Below are positions 35,476 to 47,115 of a stretch of 64,000 bases of DNA, one piece after another. This DNA is from Adenanthera pavonina (Eukaryota > Streptophyta > Magnoliopsida > Fabales > Fabaceae): positions 16,230,001 to 16,294,000 of the forward strand of contig JAIVEN010000014.1 of NCBI GenBank assembly GCA_026686845.1, written 5' to 3'. The first letter of the stretch is position 1. Each line of letters starts with the position of its first letter. A program made the translations under genes and the position numbers. The notes beneath the pieces are model-generated. The model did no database searches. It had not been told where the DNA came from and saw only the letters and a program-made list of their open reading frames with translations.

Positions 35476-37916
35476 GATCAAGATCAATATTAAGGCACAA
35501 ATAAGATAGTGCAGCTACTGATGGTTTTCCGGAAAATGTTGGGCAGACTATGACATGTAATTCGAGCAGTTTATGAGTAGCTGTATATGTACATAAGATT
35601 TCTTGTGTGAAGAAGAAGACGCAAGTGGACTCTGACTGGTGAGTCTAGTAATTATCAATGAACGTGACAGAAAACCCCGGAGTAACCCAGGTTTTTCACG
35701 AAGCGAAGCTGTGAGATAACGAGATGCACTAAAGCACTGTCTTGCTTAGTGAGGTCACTTTTGATCCGATTAGAAAAACTAGTTGCAGAAGTCAAACAAA
35801 TATCCTCTCTCAATCTCATGTTACCAGGTAATGGTGTTTCACGTATGTTAAGAAATTTCTTTACATTCTTAAATTAAAAAAAAACAAAATTTTTAATTTT
35901 ACCACTAATAATTTTATTCTTTTCATTAAATATAGTATAAGGTACAATGTTAATAATACAATAAAAATGACAAATCACTATATGTTACTTTATATTATGA
36001 GAAAAAAAAATCTATTATATTATCTTATAATTATGAAATAGAGTATAATATGAAACAGTGGGAGTCATATGTCCGGAAAGAAAAAAAAAGCCAGATCGTC
36101 CTCAAGAATCCAAAATCACGAGAAAGAAAGAGGAAAAAGAAAAGAAACAGGAAGTCATGTGAAGAGAGAGTCAAATTTATAATGTATGAGAAAGGAAAAT
36201 AGAGGAAGTTAACATTCACATGGATCTTGAAGGTTTAAGGATAAAATTCATACTTTTTGGCCTCTTAGGATGAAAAGAGCTTGAAGGCAAGAATGCGGCT
36301 TTTATTTTTCTTAAATAGAAGAGAATTCATGATTATCAAAAATAAAAAATATATATATTAAAAAAATTGCAGCTACCATACCATTTTCTTTTCCGGTTCA
36401 GTGAAAGAAACGCAGCAGCACCCAGAACGAACTCGATCGTGGGAATAATTATGGCAGTGGGCAGCCCATACATGGAAGCCCATATAGTAATCCAGATGAA
36501 TAATCATCTGTGGTGACCCAAAAACAGAAGAAAAGAAGATGGACCCAAAAGAACCCCTAATTGGAAGATCAGGTGCTTACTAATTAGACAAATGATGAGC
36601 TAAAAACCAAGAAGCATTAACCAACAATATCATGATATAGATGGTAGATAATTAGGTTTCTTAAACATGTAATTCTATATTTGATCTCTAACCATACGTG
36701 TGGGAAATATCTTATTAGGAGAAACAAAATCCATTTTGATAACGTATATGTTTTGAAAAAATTAGTCTTTAACTATTGATTAGAGATACCATTAGAATTT
36801 AAAAAACAACTAAAAAAGCATTAAAAAGAAGAAGAAACAAAGTAAAATAAAAAATTGGGCTGGCTTGGATCATTTGTCTGTGCATTGGGAGATTTGTGCA
36901 CTATTTTTTCAAATTTTTCTATTTGATCCGAATGGTTCTTGACATGTTCACGAAGTGTCTCTCATAAGATTTTGTTCCTTTTTTTTCTGGGGGCCGTTCG
37001 TCCTGTAAGTTTGCGATATCAGGTGGGGAAAAAGAGGATTGGAAGAATGTCGGGATATTTTTCCATTTTGAGGAAATATGGATAGATTTAGATTTTGAGG
37101 AGGCGACAATATTTACAGTGACCCCTGACGGAAGCGAAAGACAAATGCTTCCGACCGACCAACCTATCATTTAGCCACACACTAATTATCTTCTACCACT
37201 AAGGCACTAACCGCAGATATGAAGCATTACCAAAAAACAAGAACAAAACCATGGATATTATACGAGGCCTTACACAATATCCAAGTCTTTCATCATAATA
37301 TCAAGCCCTTCCTTGTCATGAAAACCAATAATTGAATATTTATTCAAATTTTATTTTGACCTGAACAAAACATGTTAAATTTAATCATCTTGTAATTTGA
37401 TAGCATGTAAAATAATTTTTAATAATTTATCACTTAATTAGTATTAGTACATGATATATAAATTTAAAATTAGTTTTATTAAAAATCACAGTAATAAATA
37501 TAAATTGCTTATATCAATTTTATCTATATATAAATATTCAAGTTACAAGTCGGCGTGAGTGAATAATTAAATTAAGAAATATTATATGTCAACAGATAAA
37601 TGAAGAAAATAATTTTATAAAAAAAAGTAAAATAAAATTTTAGTCATCAAATATATTCTCACTTTTATTTGAGATGCCCTTGATATTTATATTTATATTT
37701 GTTCCTCTTCCATGTTTCTAATTTTCTTATTTATACTAAATGAACCATATTTTTATATGTTGCATGGAACATAAACAGTACTTATATTATTTTTGACTTA
37801 TAAACAGTATAATTTATTATGATTTTGTTATATTTTTTATGCTATATAATTTTGTTATATATAAATTGATATATATATATATATATATTTTGCCCATTGA
37901 GGATGATTTATATATA
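35476..37916. other. Upstream flank of the DUF1677 gene and intergenic DNA
   Basis: The first few hundred bases should contain the DUF1677 promoter. The rest is AT-rich with no supported gene. ORFs near 36031-36219 and 36919-37170 on the minus strand are low-complexity or lack recognisable domains. Confidence 0.5.
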
Positions 37917-38204
37917 CTGTATTCATTTCAAAATATAAGAGATAAATAACTAAATTATCATATTGAAAAAACAGTCAAAAATCTTAAATATATCACAAAT
38001 GAAATTTTTTTCCCATAAATGCCCCTAATTTAATGTTCACACTTAACTCTACTTTAATTTATATCTTATAATAATAAGCCTACTTCAATTAAAGATAAAA
38101 TTATGAAAAACATATTAATTTATCATACAAAAGTCACTTATTTCTTATATTTTAAAAACAAAATATATGTTAAAAATATCTCTTACATTTTAGAATAAAT
38201 TGAG
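37917..38204. mobile_element. Stowaway-type MITE (Tc1/mariner)
   Basis: Flanked by TA on both sides (37915-37916 and 38205-38206). The left end CTGTATTCATTTCAAAATAT and reverse-complemented right end CTCAATTTATTCTAAAATGT both continue to ATAAGAGATA/GTAAGAGATA, the Stowaway consensus style. The length is 288 bp and it is non-coding. Confidence 0.72.
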
Positions 38205-38982
38205 TATACATTGTTATATTGATACATAGATATGCCCCATCCCCACACGGCCACACCCATTTTCTCATCCAAGGTATGAAAAACTAGATCAAACATTAAA
38301 CTGGTCAAGAAATTGGTTCAATGTTTAATAGTTCAATAGGCTTCAACCAAAATTAAACCGATAGTTTTATTTTATATATTATATATTATATGAAAAATAA
38401 AAAAAATTCATAATTTAATATTAAAATATAAACAAATTAATATTTATCTATAATTATATTTTAAATTTAAAATAATCAACTAATATTCTATTTTTATATT
38501 ATTTATTAAATAAATTTATTATTAATAATTATGTACTATAATAATGCTCATAAAATATTATAATATAGAAAAAACCATACAAAAAAATAATGCTATTTAA
38601 TGTTAAAAAATAAAAAATATATTTAAAATTCAACCGGTTCAATTGTTTTTAATCTATTCATTACCAATTCGCAACTAGTTTAACTAGTTTTCCACCGATT
38701 CTAAATTTGTCCATTTTCTCTCTATATTTAGATCAAACTTGGCACCGATTTTAGGTCCAATTAGTCAAACCACTCGATCTAGTTTTTAATACTTTATTCT
38801 CATCAACTCGCTTTTTCTAATTTCATTCTTGTCCACACCATATATATATATATGTGTGTGTGTATCTTAAGGATTGACGCACCATATCTATTTAATGATA
38901 ATAATAATTGATAAATATTTTGTACTAGAGTTCCTCTAGAACCGAATCACAACACTTTTGATTGAGACAATCATTGCCTTTA
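38205..38982. other. Very AT-rich intergenic DNA
   Basis: Highly AT-rich with no coding frame. A short inner palindromic region around 38300-38780 repeats AACCGGT/ACCGATT-like words (for example near 38356, 38634 and 38694). This could be an old repeat, but ends cannot be defined. Confidence 0.4.
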
Positions 38983-39834
38983 GGGCACATTTGGTATGTA
39001 TAATGATTTTTTAGGGAATAGAAATGAGAATGAGAGTAATAATGGACTTTAAATATATTTTTGGTATGTTAGAAAAAATGATGAGAATAATAAAAAAGAG
39101 AGACACACAAAATTATGAAATGATTGGAATGCCCCCAATTTAGGAGAAAAAAAAACAGAGCTCCTTCTTCCTTTCCTCTTCCCCACCGATGGCACCATCA
39201 ACATTGCCATCCATTCTAAAACCATCGTCGCCATCCAGAACCACTGTCAGCATATTCTCCCTCACCTACTACCAGAACCATCATCGTCTGTTGCTGTGAA
39301 TCAAATCCCGTCTCTAGCACAATCCAGACCCATTGAAAACACGAAGGAGCCAAATCCTATTGTTACCAACGAACATGAAGATTATCTGAGTTGCTGGCAC
39401 CATTATGGCCTTCTCATATCTATTGCTAGCGAACACAAACTTCTCATATCAACTTCTCTAATCATTCTCATTGCCGCCAAATGCAAAGCCTTCTTAGATC
39501 TCCTTCTACTTGCTTTCGCGTTTGCTTTGTAGACCATCTTTGCCATTGCCACCAATAAGATGGTCTAAGCTGTTGACACCATCATGGAAGATGAAGGGGA
39601 GGTATCGATGGAGGCTTTGGTAAATGAGGGTATTATTGTCCATAAATTTTGGATTCCTATGGTGTTCACTCATTCCCATCCTCCCCCACAGGTTTCCTTA
39701 TTTCCATGTTTAAGGGAATTGAGCATTTCATGGAATCACGATATCCACATAGCCCAAACACACAAAATCAAGCACTCCATCATCCATTCTAATTTCCATT
39801 CCCAGTGGCCCATCCCCTTGTACCAAATGGGGCC
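38983..39834. mobile_element. PIF/Harbinger-type non-autonomous element
   Basis: The left end GGGCACATTTGGTATG and the reverse-complemented right end GGCCCCATTTGGTACA are inverted repeats. Homology continues inward (GGGAATAGAAATGAGAATG against GGGAATGGAAATTAGAATG). Exact TTA duplications flank it (38980-38982 and 39835-39837), the PIF/Harbinger preference. The element is 852 bp. The interior has chance ORFs but no transposase. Confidence 0.72.
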
Positions 39835-40125
39835 TTATTTCCTTCACTTCATATTTCACGTTTGTTGTGAGCCTTCTTTTTTTTTTTTTATACCAGAGTT
39901 TGCCATGATCCCTTACATCTTCTGATATTTTTATCATAAAAAAAATCCCAAAAGCATGACCTACTCAAGCATATCTCAAAATCAATAAATCAATATAAAA
40001 TATAAAGCACAAACAATATGATTTATAATAAAATATTTGTAGAAATGTATGGAGCTAACTTTAGTTTTCAATATTAATCATCCCAATTTCTCCCCCTTCA
40101 TTTTATTATTTTGGAAAAGAAATTT
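39835..40125. other. Short AT-rich spacer
   Basis: About 290 bp with no feature seen, ending at the target site (AGATG) of the large retrotransposon. Confidence 0.6.
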
Positions 40126-40130
40126 AGATG
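40126..40130 (+). repeat. Target site duplication, left copy (AGATG)
   Basis: Identical to 49917-49921, directly outside the 3' LTR. It proves that the two LTRs belong to one insertion. Confidence 0.95.
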
Positions 40131-40652
40131 TGTGCGTGTCGAAATGAGCGTGCCGAGGTTACAAGTCCGAGGTGGATATACGCCCCTTTGAAGCCTCACT
40201 TTCCGGGCTCATATACACCAGGCTATAATTCGGAGACCGAGATTAAGCGTAATGAACCAGGTAATACAATACATCGGTTATTGAACGATAAGGCCGAGTA
40301 ATCGTATGGCCAGATGGTCGTCCGACTGAACAACATCTCGGCCATATTGCCGACTACGGGTTTCTTCATGAAAACTGTATTGCCCCAAAAACACTCGGCT
40401 AGGAGTAGTAGTTATGGGGCCATAACAGTTACGGAATCATAACTGCAGGGCGAAAAATCAGGGATCACGCTAAAAGAGCGTGATACTCCATAATGGCAAT
40501 TTATGAAATATCCCGATAAATTAGGGATTACAGGGAGAAGACGGTTTAATCTTAACGGTCGGGAGATGGTGAATAAAAGGAAAAAAGATAAGTGTAAACA
40601 GGGGGCACTGCATACGTAAGGTGGAATAGTTTCTCGGTCTTTTGACGGAACA
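40131..40652 (+). repeat. 5' LTR of the Tat element
   Basis: 522 bp, starting TGTGCGTGTC and ending GACGGAACA. It differs from the 3' LTR by 12 transitions and contains five extra bases near 40266. Confidence 0.95.
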
Positions 40653-40705
40653 TTTTAGCGCCCACCGTGGGGCCGAGAAAAACTATCCCACCACCACCAA
40701 GGATC

Positions 40706-43700
40706 ATGGTGCGAACCAGGAGCAGTACGGGTGCAGGAGAACGACGCTCTGAAGACAGGCCTTCTTTGGAGGACCACCCTGTCATTCGGGCAATGCGTGA
40801 GGAGATGGAGGTGTTAAGAAAGGAGAACGAGGAGATGCGTGAAAGGAATAGACAGTTGGAGCAGGAACGCTATCATGAAGGTACTTCTCTTCCTCGAGGA
40901 GGGGAACGGGGGAATATCAACAGGGAAGCTCAGCGGTCACATCATGAGGGAAGCCGACGGGAGGAAACACACCATTCAGAGACAAATATTGACAATTTGC
41001 GAGGGGACAAGCAGGCTGCCCGGAGACATCCGTTCGTTGATGGCATCATGGAGACGCCATTGCCAAAAGGATGGAAGGGTTTAAACTTAGAAAGATATGA
41101 CGGTACTACCGATCCTGATGAGCATGTGGATGCGTATGTCACGCAGGTGAATCTGTTCACAAATGAGGATGCAGTTTTATGTAGGGTTTTCGCTACGTCC
41201 TTGAAAGGAGCGGCTCTGAGTTGGTATACCCGGCTCCCATCACGATCTATTGATTGTTTTGAAACCTTAGTCAATAAATTCAGCGCGCAGTACGCTACCA
41301 GCCGACCTCACCAGCTTACCTCGGCTGCGTTGGTAAACTTGCGACAGGAGAAGGATGAATCCCTAAGGAGTTTCATGGAGCGCTTCTCATCAGTCTCAGT
41401 AAAGATCCGGGATCTAAACCCTGAGGTAGCTATGCACACGATGCTAATGGCTCTCAAGCTGGGGCCGTTTGCCGACCACCTATGTCGAAAACCACCTTCC
41501 GACATGGATGAGCTTATAAATCGTGCAGCTGGATATATACAAATGGAGGAGTTGTCAAAGTTTAGAAATAGGGTCAGGACTGATCTGGACAAGCGAACGG
41601 AATCAAGCAACCGTGGAAGTCTGAGGCCGACGTTAGAGAAGGGGAAGTTTAAAAGAGAAGGTATTAGTCAGGGACCGAAGTATGACTTCTACACTCCACT
41701 AAACACCAACCGTGCTCGAATTTTGGAAGAAGCCTGCAATACCGAATTGATACTGCTCCCAGCTCCCGGACATACCCCGGAGATTGCGGATCAGTCAAAG
41801 CATTGCAGGTACCATCACAATTATGGTCACACCACCGAGGAGTGCTGGACATTACGAGACAAGATTGAGGAACTGATCCAGGCCGGGCATCTCGGCAACT
41901 TTATACAGAGGGGTCACGGAAGTCGACCCTCCTATAGTGGGAGAGGTCGTGGTGGAGGTCAGATTCGAGCTCAAGAGGAACCTCGGCAACCGAACAAGGA
42001 AAGAGTGCAGCCAGACGACACTCGAAATAGGGAAGAAAACAGAATCAGAGGGGTTATCAATACTATAGCAGGAGGGTTTGCCGGAGGAGGAGCAACCAGC
42101 TCGGCCAGGAGAAGACACTTGAGGGCCATTCGGGCAGTAAATGCGATGATGCACCGAGCGCCCCGGAGTTCTCCTTCCATCACCTTTTCGGATGAGGATT
42201 TCGAAGGAGTCGATCCTAATCAGGATGACCCCATGGTGATTTCGGTGGAGGTGGCCAATTATGTCATCAGAAAGACACTGATAGACCAAGGGAGCTCCGC
42301 GGATATCTTGTATTATTCCACCTTCCAGAAGGTCGGGATACCTGAGGAAACGATCAAGCCTTATCACGATCCGTTGGTCGGCTTTGCAGGAGAACAGGTT
42401 CATACCCGAGGATACGTGGAGCTGTTGACCACCTTCCGTGGAGATCTCGGATCAAAAACCATTATGGTCAGGTACCTTATAATTGATGCAATAACTTCTT
42501 ACAATATTTTGATAGGTCGACTTGTGTTAAATGAGCTCGGCGCCGTGGTTTCCACACTGCATCTTACGATGAAGTTTCCATCAGTGACCGGGGACATAGT
42601 CGCAATAAAGGCTGATCAAAAGGTTGTAAGACAATGTTATGTGGATAGTCTGAAAGTCACCAGAGGAAGGGTGGTTGGCGGCAGTGAACATATGAAAAAG
42701 GATACAACATCAGTAAACTTGGTGGAGCTTGATCCTTGACTTGATGCGCAGGACCAAAGGCCAAGGCCTATTGAAGAATTACAGAAATTTCAGCTCGCCA
42801 GTGAAGACCAGTGCACTAGCCTCGGAAGTAAACTCGGAGGTGAAATCAAAGAGCAGATAACAAAGATGTTGAAGGACAATGCTGATTTGTTCGCATGGAC
42901 TTCTTCAGACATGCCGGGAATTGATCCAAATTTTTTATGCCACAAACTTGCGGTGTACCCTGAAGCTAAGCCGATAGCGCAAAGGAAAAGGTGGGTAGGC
43001 GAGGAAAGGCGGAAGGCAATGAGGGAAGAAACTGTAAAGTTGATTGATGCTGGGTTCATCCGAGAGATTGAGTATACAACGTGGTTGGCCAATGTGGTGC
43101 TCGTTAAGAAGGCAAATGGAAGGTGGAGAATGTGCACGGATTACACCGACCAAAACAAATCATGCCCGAAAGATACATACCCCCTCCCGAGCATAGATCG
43201 GCTTGTAGATGGAGCGTCAGGATGTGGCCTGCTTAGCTTTTTGGATGCCTACTCCGGGTATAATCAGATAAGGATGTACCCCCCTGACGAGGAGAAAACC
43301 GTGTTCATGACTGAGAACGCTAATTATTGTTATCAGGTGATGCCGTTCGGACTGAAGAATGCTGGGGCTACTTACCAACGGTTGATGGATAAAATATTTC
43401 AGGATCAGATTGGGAGAAACCTAGAAGTGTATGTTGATGACATGGTAGTGAAGTCTGAAGATCCCTCTAAACATGCTGCCGACCTTGGGGAGGTGTTCGA
43501 AAGAATACGAAAGTACAACATGAGGTTAAATCCTGAGAAATGCGTATTCGGAGTCAACGGGGGGAAATTCTTAGAATTCATGTTAACACATCGGGGTATT
43601 GAAGCTAATCCAGATAAATGCCGAGCTATTATTGACATGAGAAGCCCCCACAACATAAAAGAAGTGCAGAAACTGACAGGGCAACTAGCATCACTATCAC

Positions 43701-45967
43701 GTTTCATACCAAGGTTAGCGGAGAAAGCTAGGCCGTTCTTCAAGTTGCTTAAGAAGGCCGCGCGGTACGAGTGGAATGAGGAATGCGAGCAGGCATTTCA
43801 GAATTTCAAAGGCTTCTTTTCGGCACCTCCGATTCTTAATCGACCGGCCCCCAACAAAGAATTGCTACTGTATATGTCGGTAACTGATCATACAATCAGC
43901 TCGGTGATGGTACAAGAGATTGGCAAGCAGCAGAAACCGGTATATTTCATCAGCCGAATATTGCACGACGCAGAAACAAGGTATCAGACTATTGAAAAGT
44001 TAGCTTTGGCTCTGGTCACATCGGCGAGAAGGTTACGACCTTATTTTCAAAGTCACGAGGTTATTGTGAAAACCGACCACCCCGTAAAGCAGGTCCTGAG
44101 GAAACCCGAATTAGCTGGACGAATGATCTCGTGGTCAATCGAGTTATCAGAATTTGGTATAAGATACGAGCCTAGAGGGCCAATTAAGGCGCAATGTCTG
44201 TCTGATTTTGTCGCTGAACTTACTCCATCCGTCGATTCCAAAGACGGGGCCCGATGGATACTTTACGTAGATGGTTCCTCCAACACTAAGGGGAGCAGAG
44301 CGGGAATCATTCTAGAAGGACCTGGTGGATTAATTTTGGAGCAGTCTCTCAAAATCGATTTCTCAGTCACGAACAACCAGGCCGAGTACGAAGCTCTCAT
44401 TGCCAGTTTAAAACTAGCTAAAGAAGTGGGAGCGAGGCAAGTTAGGTGTCGGAGTGACTCACAGTTGGTTTCTGAACAAGTCTCGGGGGCTTACCAGGCT
44501 AAAGATCCACAGCTGGCAAGGTACTTGGACAAGGTAAAACGATTGGCTGAATGCTTTCAAGAATTTGCGATTGAGCACATTCCAAGAGAAGAGAACTCTC
44601 GAGCTGACTTGCTATCCAGATTGGCTAATGTCAAAAAGCTCGGGCAACATGAGACGATCATCAGGGAAACAATACATCAGCCCAGTGTCGATCTTGATGA
44701 GGTTATAGTCGGAGACAGCCCGGATCGGGATTGGATGACCCCTATTTAGAACTATCTGGCCGAAGGGACCTTACCCAGCAACCAGAATGAAGCAAGAAGA
44801 TTGAAGATGAAGTCTTCCCATTACATAATAATGGGAGGAGATTTAAACAGGCGAGGATTCTCAACTCCCCTTTTAAAATGCCTCACTACTGAACAGGCGA
44901 AGTATGTTATGAGCGAAATCCATGAAGGAGTGTGTGGGATGCATACTGGTGGAAGATCTATGGCAGCAAGAGTAATCCGGGCCGGTTATTATTGGCCCAC
45001 TATGCGAGCTGATTGTACCGAGTATAGTAAGAAGTGTAATGAGTGCCAAAGGTTTAGTAGTCTGCGTCATGCACCGCCAGAAGAATTGCACACAATGACG
45101 TCTCCGTGGCCATTCATGGTCTGGGGAATGGATATTCTCGGACCTTTTCCGATGGGCAAAGGGCAGGTCAAGTTCTTACTAGTAAGCATAGACTACTTCA
45201 CTAAATGGATTGAGGCGGAATCGTTAGCTAAGATCACGGCACAGCAAGTACGGAAATTCGTATGGAGGAATATTATCTGTCGGTATGGGATTCCTCACTC
45301 GGTGGTTACTGATAATAGAAGGCAGTTTATTGATGGAAACCTGAAACAATTCTATGAACAGCTCGGTATCAAGCATCGAGTGTCTTCGGTCGAGTATCCC
45401 CAAACTAATGGACAGGCAGAAGCGGCGAACAAGGTTATCCTCGGAGAACTCAAGAAGAGATTAGGAAGGGCAAAGGGGGCCTGGGCTTAGGAATTACCGA
45501 GCATCCTCTGGGCCTATCGTTGCACGCCTCAGTCAAGCACCAAAGAAACCCCTTTTAGGTTGACTTTTGGAGTAGACGCAATGATCCCGGTGGAAGTGGG
45601 AGAGCCGTCCTTTAGGCGAATACTCCCCGACCAACATATGAACTAGGAAAACATGGAAGTTGAACTAGATCTATCCGAAGAGGTCAGAGAAAACGCACGT
45701 ATACAGGAAGAAGCTTGTAAGCAAAGAGCGGCTCAGCGTTATAATTCTAGGCTTAAGCCAAGGAGTTTTGTTAGTGGAGACCTCGTTTGGAGAAAGCAGA
45801 GTGAAGCAAGGAAGAACATCGGCGAGGGAAAGCTAGCTGCAAATTGGGAAGGACCTTATCGGGTTACTGAAGCGTTGGGCAACAGATCATATAGATTAGA
45901 AAAGCTGTCAGGAGAAGCAATCCCTAGGACATGGAATGCCTCTCACCTCAAAAATTATTTTAGTTAG
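40706..45967 (+). pseudogene. Gag-Pol polyprotein of the Tat element, broken by four stops
   Basis: One frame of 1754 codons with no frameshift. In-frame stops lie at 42737-42739 (TGA), 44747-44749 (TAG), 45488-45490 (TAG) and 45644-45646 (TAG). Gag (40706 to about 42150) begins with a basic/coiled-coil stretch, has the retrotransposon Gag core (FETLVNKFSAQYATS...) and a CX3H-like knuckle near 41800 (CRYHHNYGHTTEEC). Protease: LIDQGSSADIL, Asp at 42284. RT: FLDAYSGYNQI and YVDD at 43430-43441. First RNase H follows RT; the second starts WILYVDGSS (Asp at 44270). Integrase: HHCC zinc region about 44925-45060 and DDE residues at 45131, 45311 and 45419 (35 residues between the last two). The motif after the second Asp reads DNRRQF where DNGxQF is usual. 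ATG 40706 is the first in frame after the PBS. Confidence 0.92.
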
Positions 45968-46124
45968 TTGATGTATGTAAGGAGGGCGAGGTACTCTTTT
46001 TCCTAACTCGGTCTTTTATCCCAAAAGATTTGTTAAAAAGGGTTTTGGCCGAGAAGGTTTTGATGAGGCATGCCTACCTACTTCAATAAAGGAAATTCTT
46101 TGTCATGATTATATTCATCTATCT
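45968..46124 (+). other. Post-pol spacer of the Tat element
   Basis: Short non-coding stretch between the end of the integrase frame and the tandem array. Confidence 0.6.
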
Positions 46125-46800
46125 CGGTCAAGTATGAACCGAGCACTCGAATTAAATTTGGTCAAGTCTGAACCAAAAATTTGTTAAAAATTCGGTCAAG
46201 TATGAACCGAGCATTCGAATTAAATTTGGTCAAGTTTGAACCAAAAATTTGTTAAAAAATTGGTCAAGTATGAACCGAGCACTCGAATTAAATTTGGTCA
46301 AGTTTGAACCAAATTTTTGTTAAAAAATGGGTCAAGTATGAACCGAGCACTCGAATTAAATTTGGTCAAGTCTGAACCAAAAATTTGTTAAAAATTCGGT
46401 CAAGTATGAACCGAGCATTCGAATTAAATTTGGTCAAGTTTGAACCAAAAATTTGTTAAAAAATCGGTTAAGTATGAACCGAGCACTCGAATTAAATTTG
46501 GTCAAGTTTGAACCAAATTTTTGTTAAAAAATCGGTCAAGTATAAACCGAGCACTCGAATTAAATTTGGTCAAGTTTGAACCAAATTTTTGTTAAAAATT
46601 CGGTCAAGTATGAACCGGGCACTCGAATTAAATTTGGTCAAGTTTGAACCAAATTTTTGTTAAAGACTCAGTCAAGTGTGAATTAGGGAATTGAAACTTG
46701 GTCAAGTATGAACCAAGGTTTCTATCGTAAACTCGGCCAAGAATGAACTGAGAGGCTAAATTAAATCTTAGTTGAGAACGAACTGCGGGATTATGTTAAA
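46125..46800 (+). repeat. 68-bp tandem array (34+34 bp dimers) in the Tat element
   Basis: Eight consecutive units begin at 46125, 46193, 46261, 46329, 46397, 46465, 46533 and 46601, with spacing of exactly 68. Decayed units run on to about 46800. Each unit is two related 34-bp halves: one starts CGGTCAAGTATGAACCGAGC, the other TGGTCAAGTCTGAACCAAAA, and both end in AATT. Tandem repeats after pol are common in Tat elements. Confidence 0.93.
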
Positions 46801-47115
46801 CTTTGTCAAAAATTTGAACGCAGTCAGGTCGTCAGGAACCGACAAAAGATTGTTATCATTGATTAGAAATAAGTCTGAACAATACATCAAAGTAAAGAAA
46901 AGAAATGGACAGTCAAGGAGATGGGCAGTCCGAAGCTGTAGGAACATTCCCTTTTTTGTATCCTACAATTCTTCCTCATCCACAAGCGCACCATCTTTGA
47001 CGTCTTTATTTACATCAAATGCCGAGAGCTCAATTTTCGGCAGGAAGAGATGCACCTGACGAAGTGCTTTATGGAAGCCCTCTACGTGCTCCTTCATTAT
47101 TTGTTGCACGGCTTC

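Noticed and set aside
39584..39925. Plus-strand 113-codon ORF
   Set aside because: Lies mostly within the PIF/Harbinger MITE and spans its right end; no recognisable protein.
41852..42403. Minus-strand 183-codon ORF inside the Tat gag
   Set aside because: Shadow of the gag frame on the other strand; Ser/His/Pro-rich antisense composition and no domain.
46125..46800. Possible CRISPR-like regular array
   Set aside because: The repeats are contiguous with no unique spacers and sit inside a plant retrotransposon; this is a tandem satellite.
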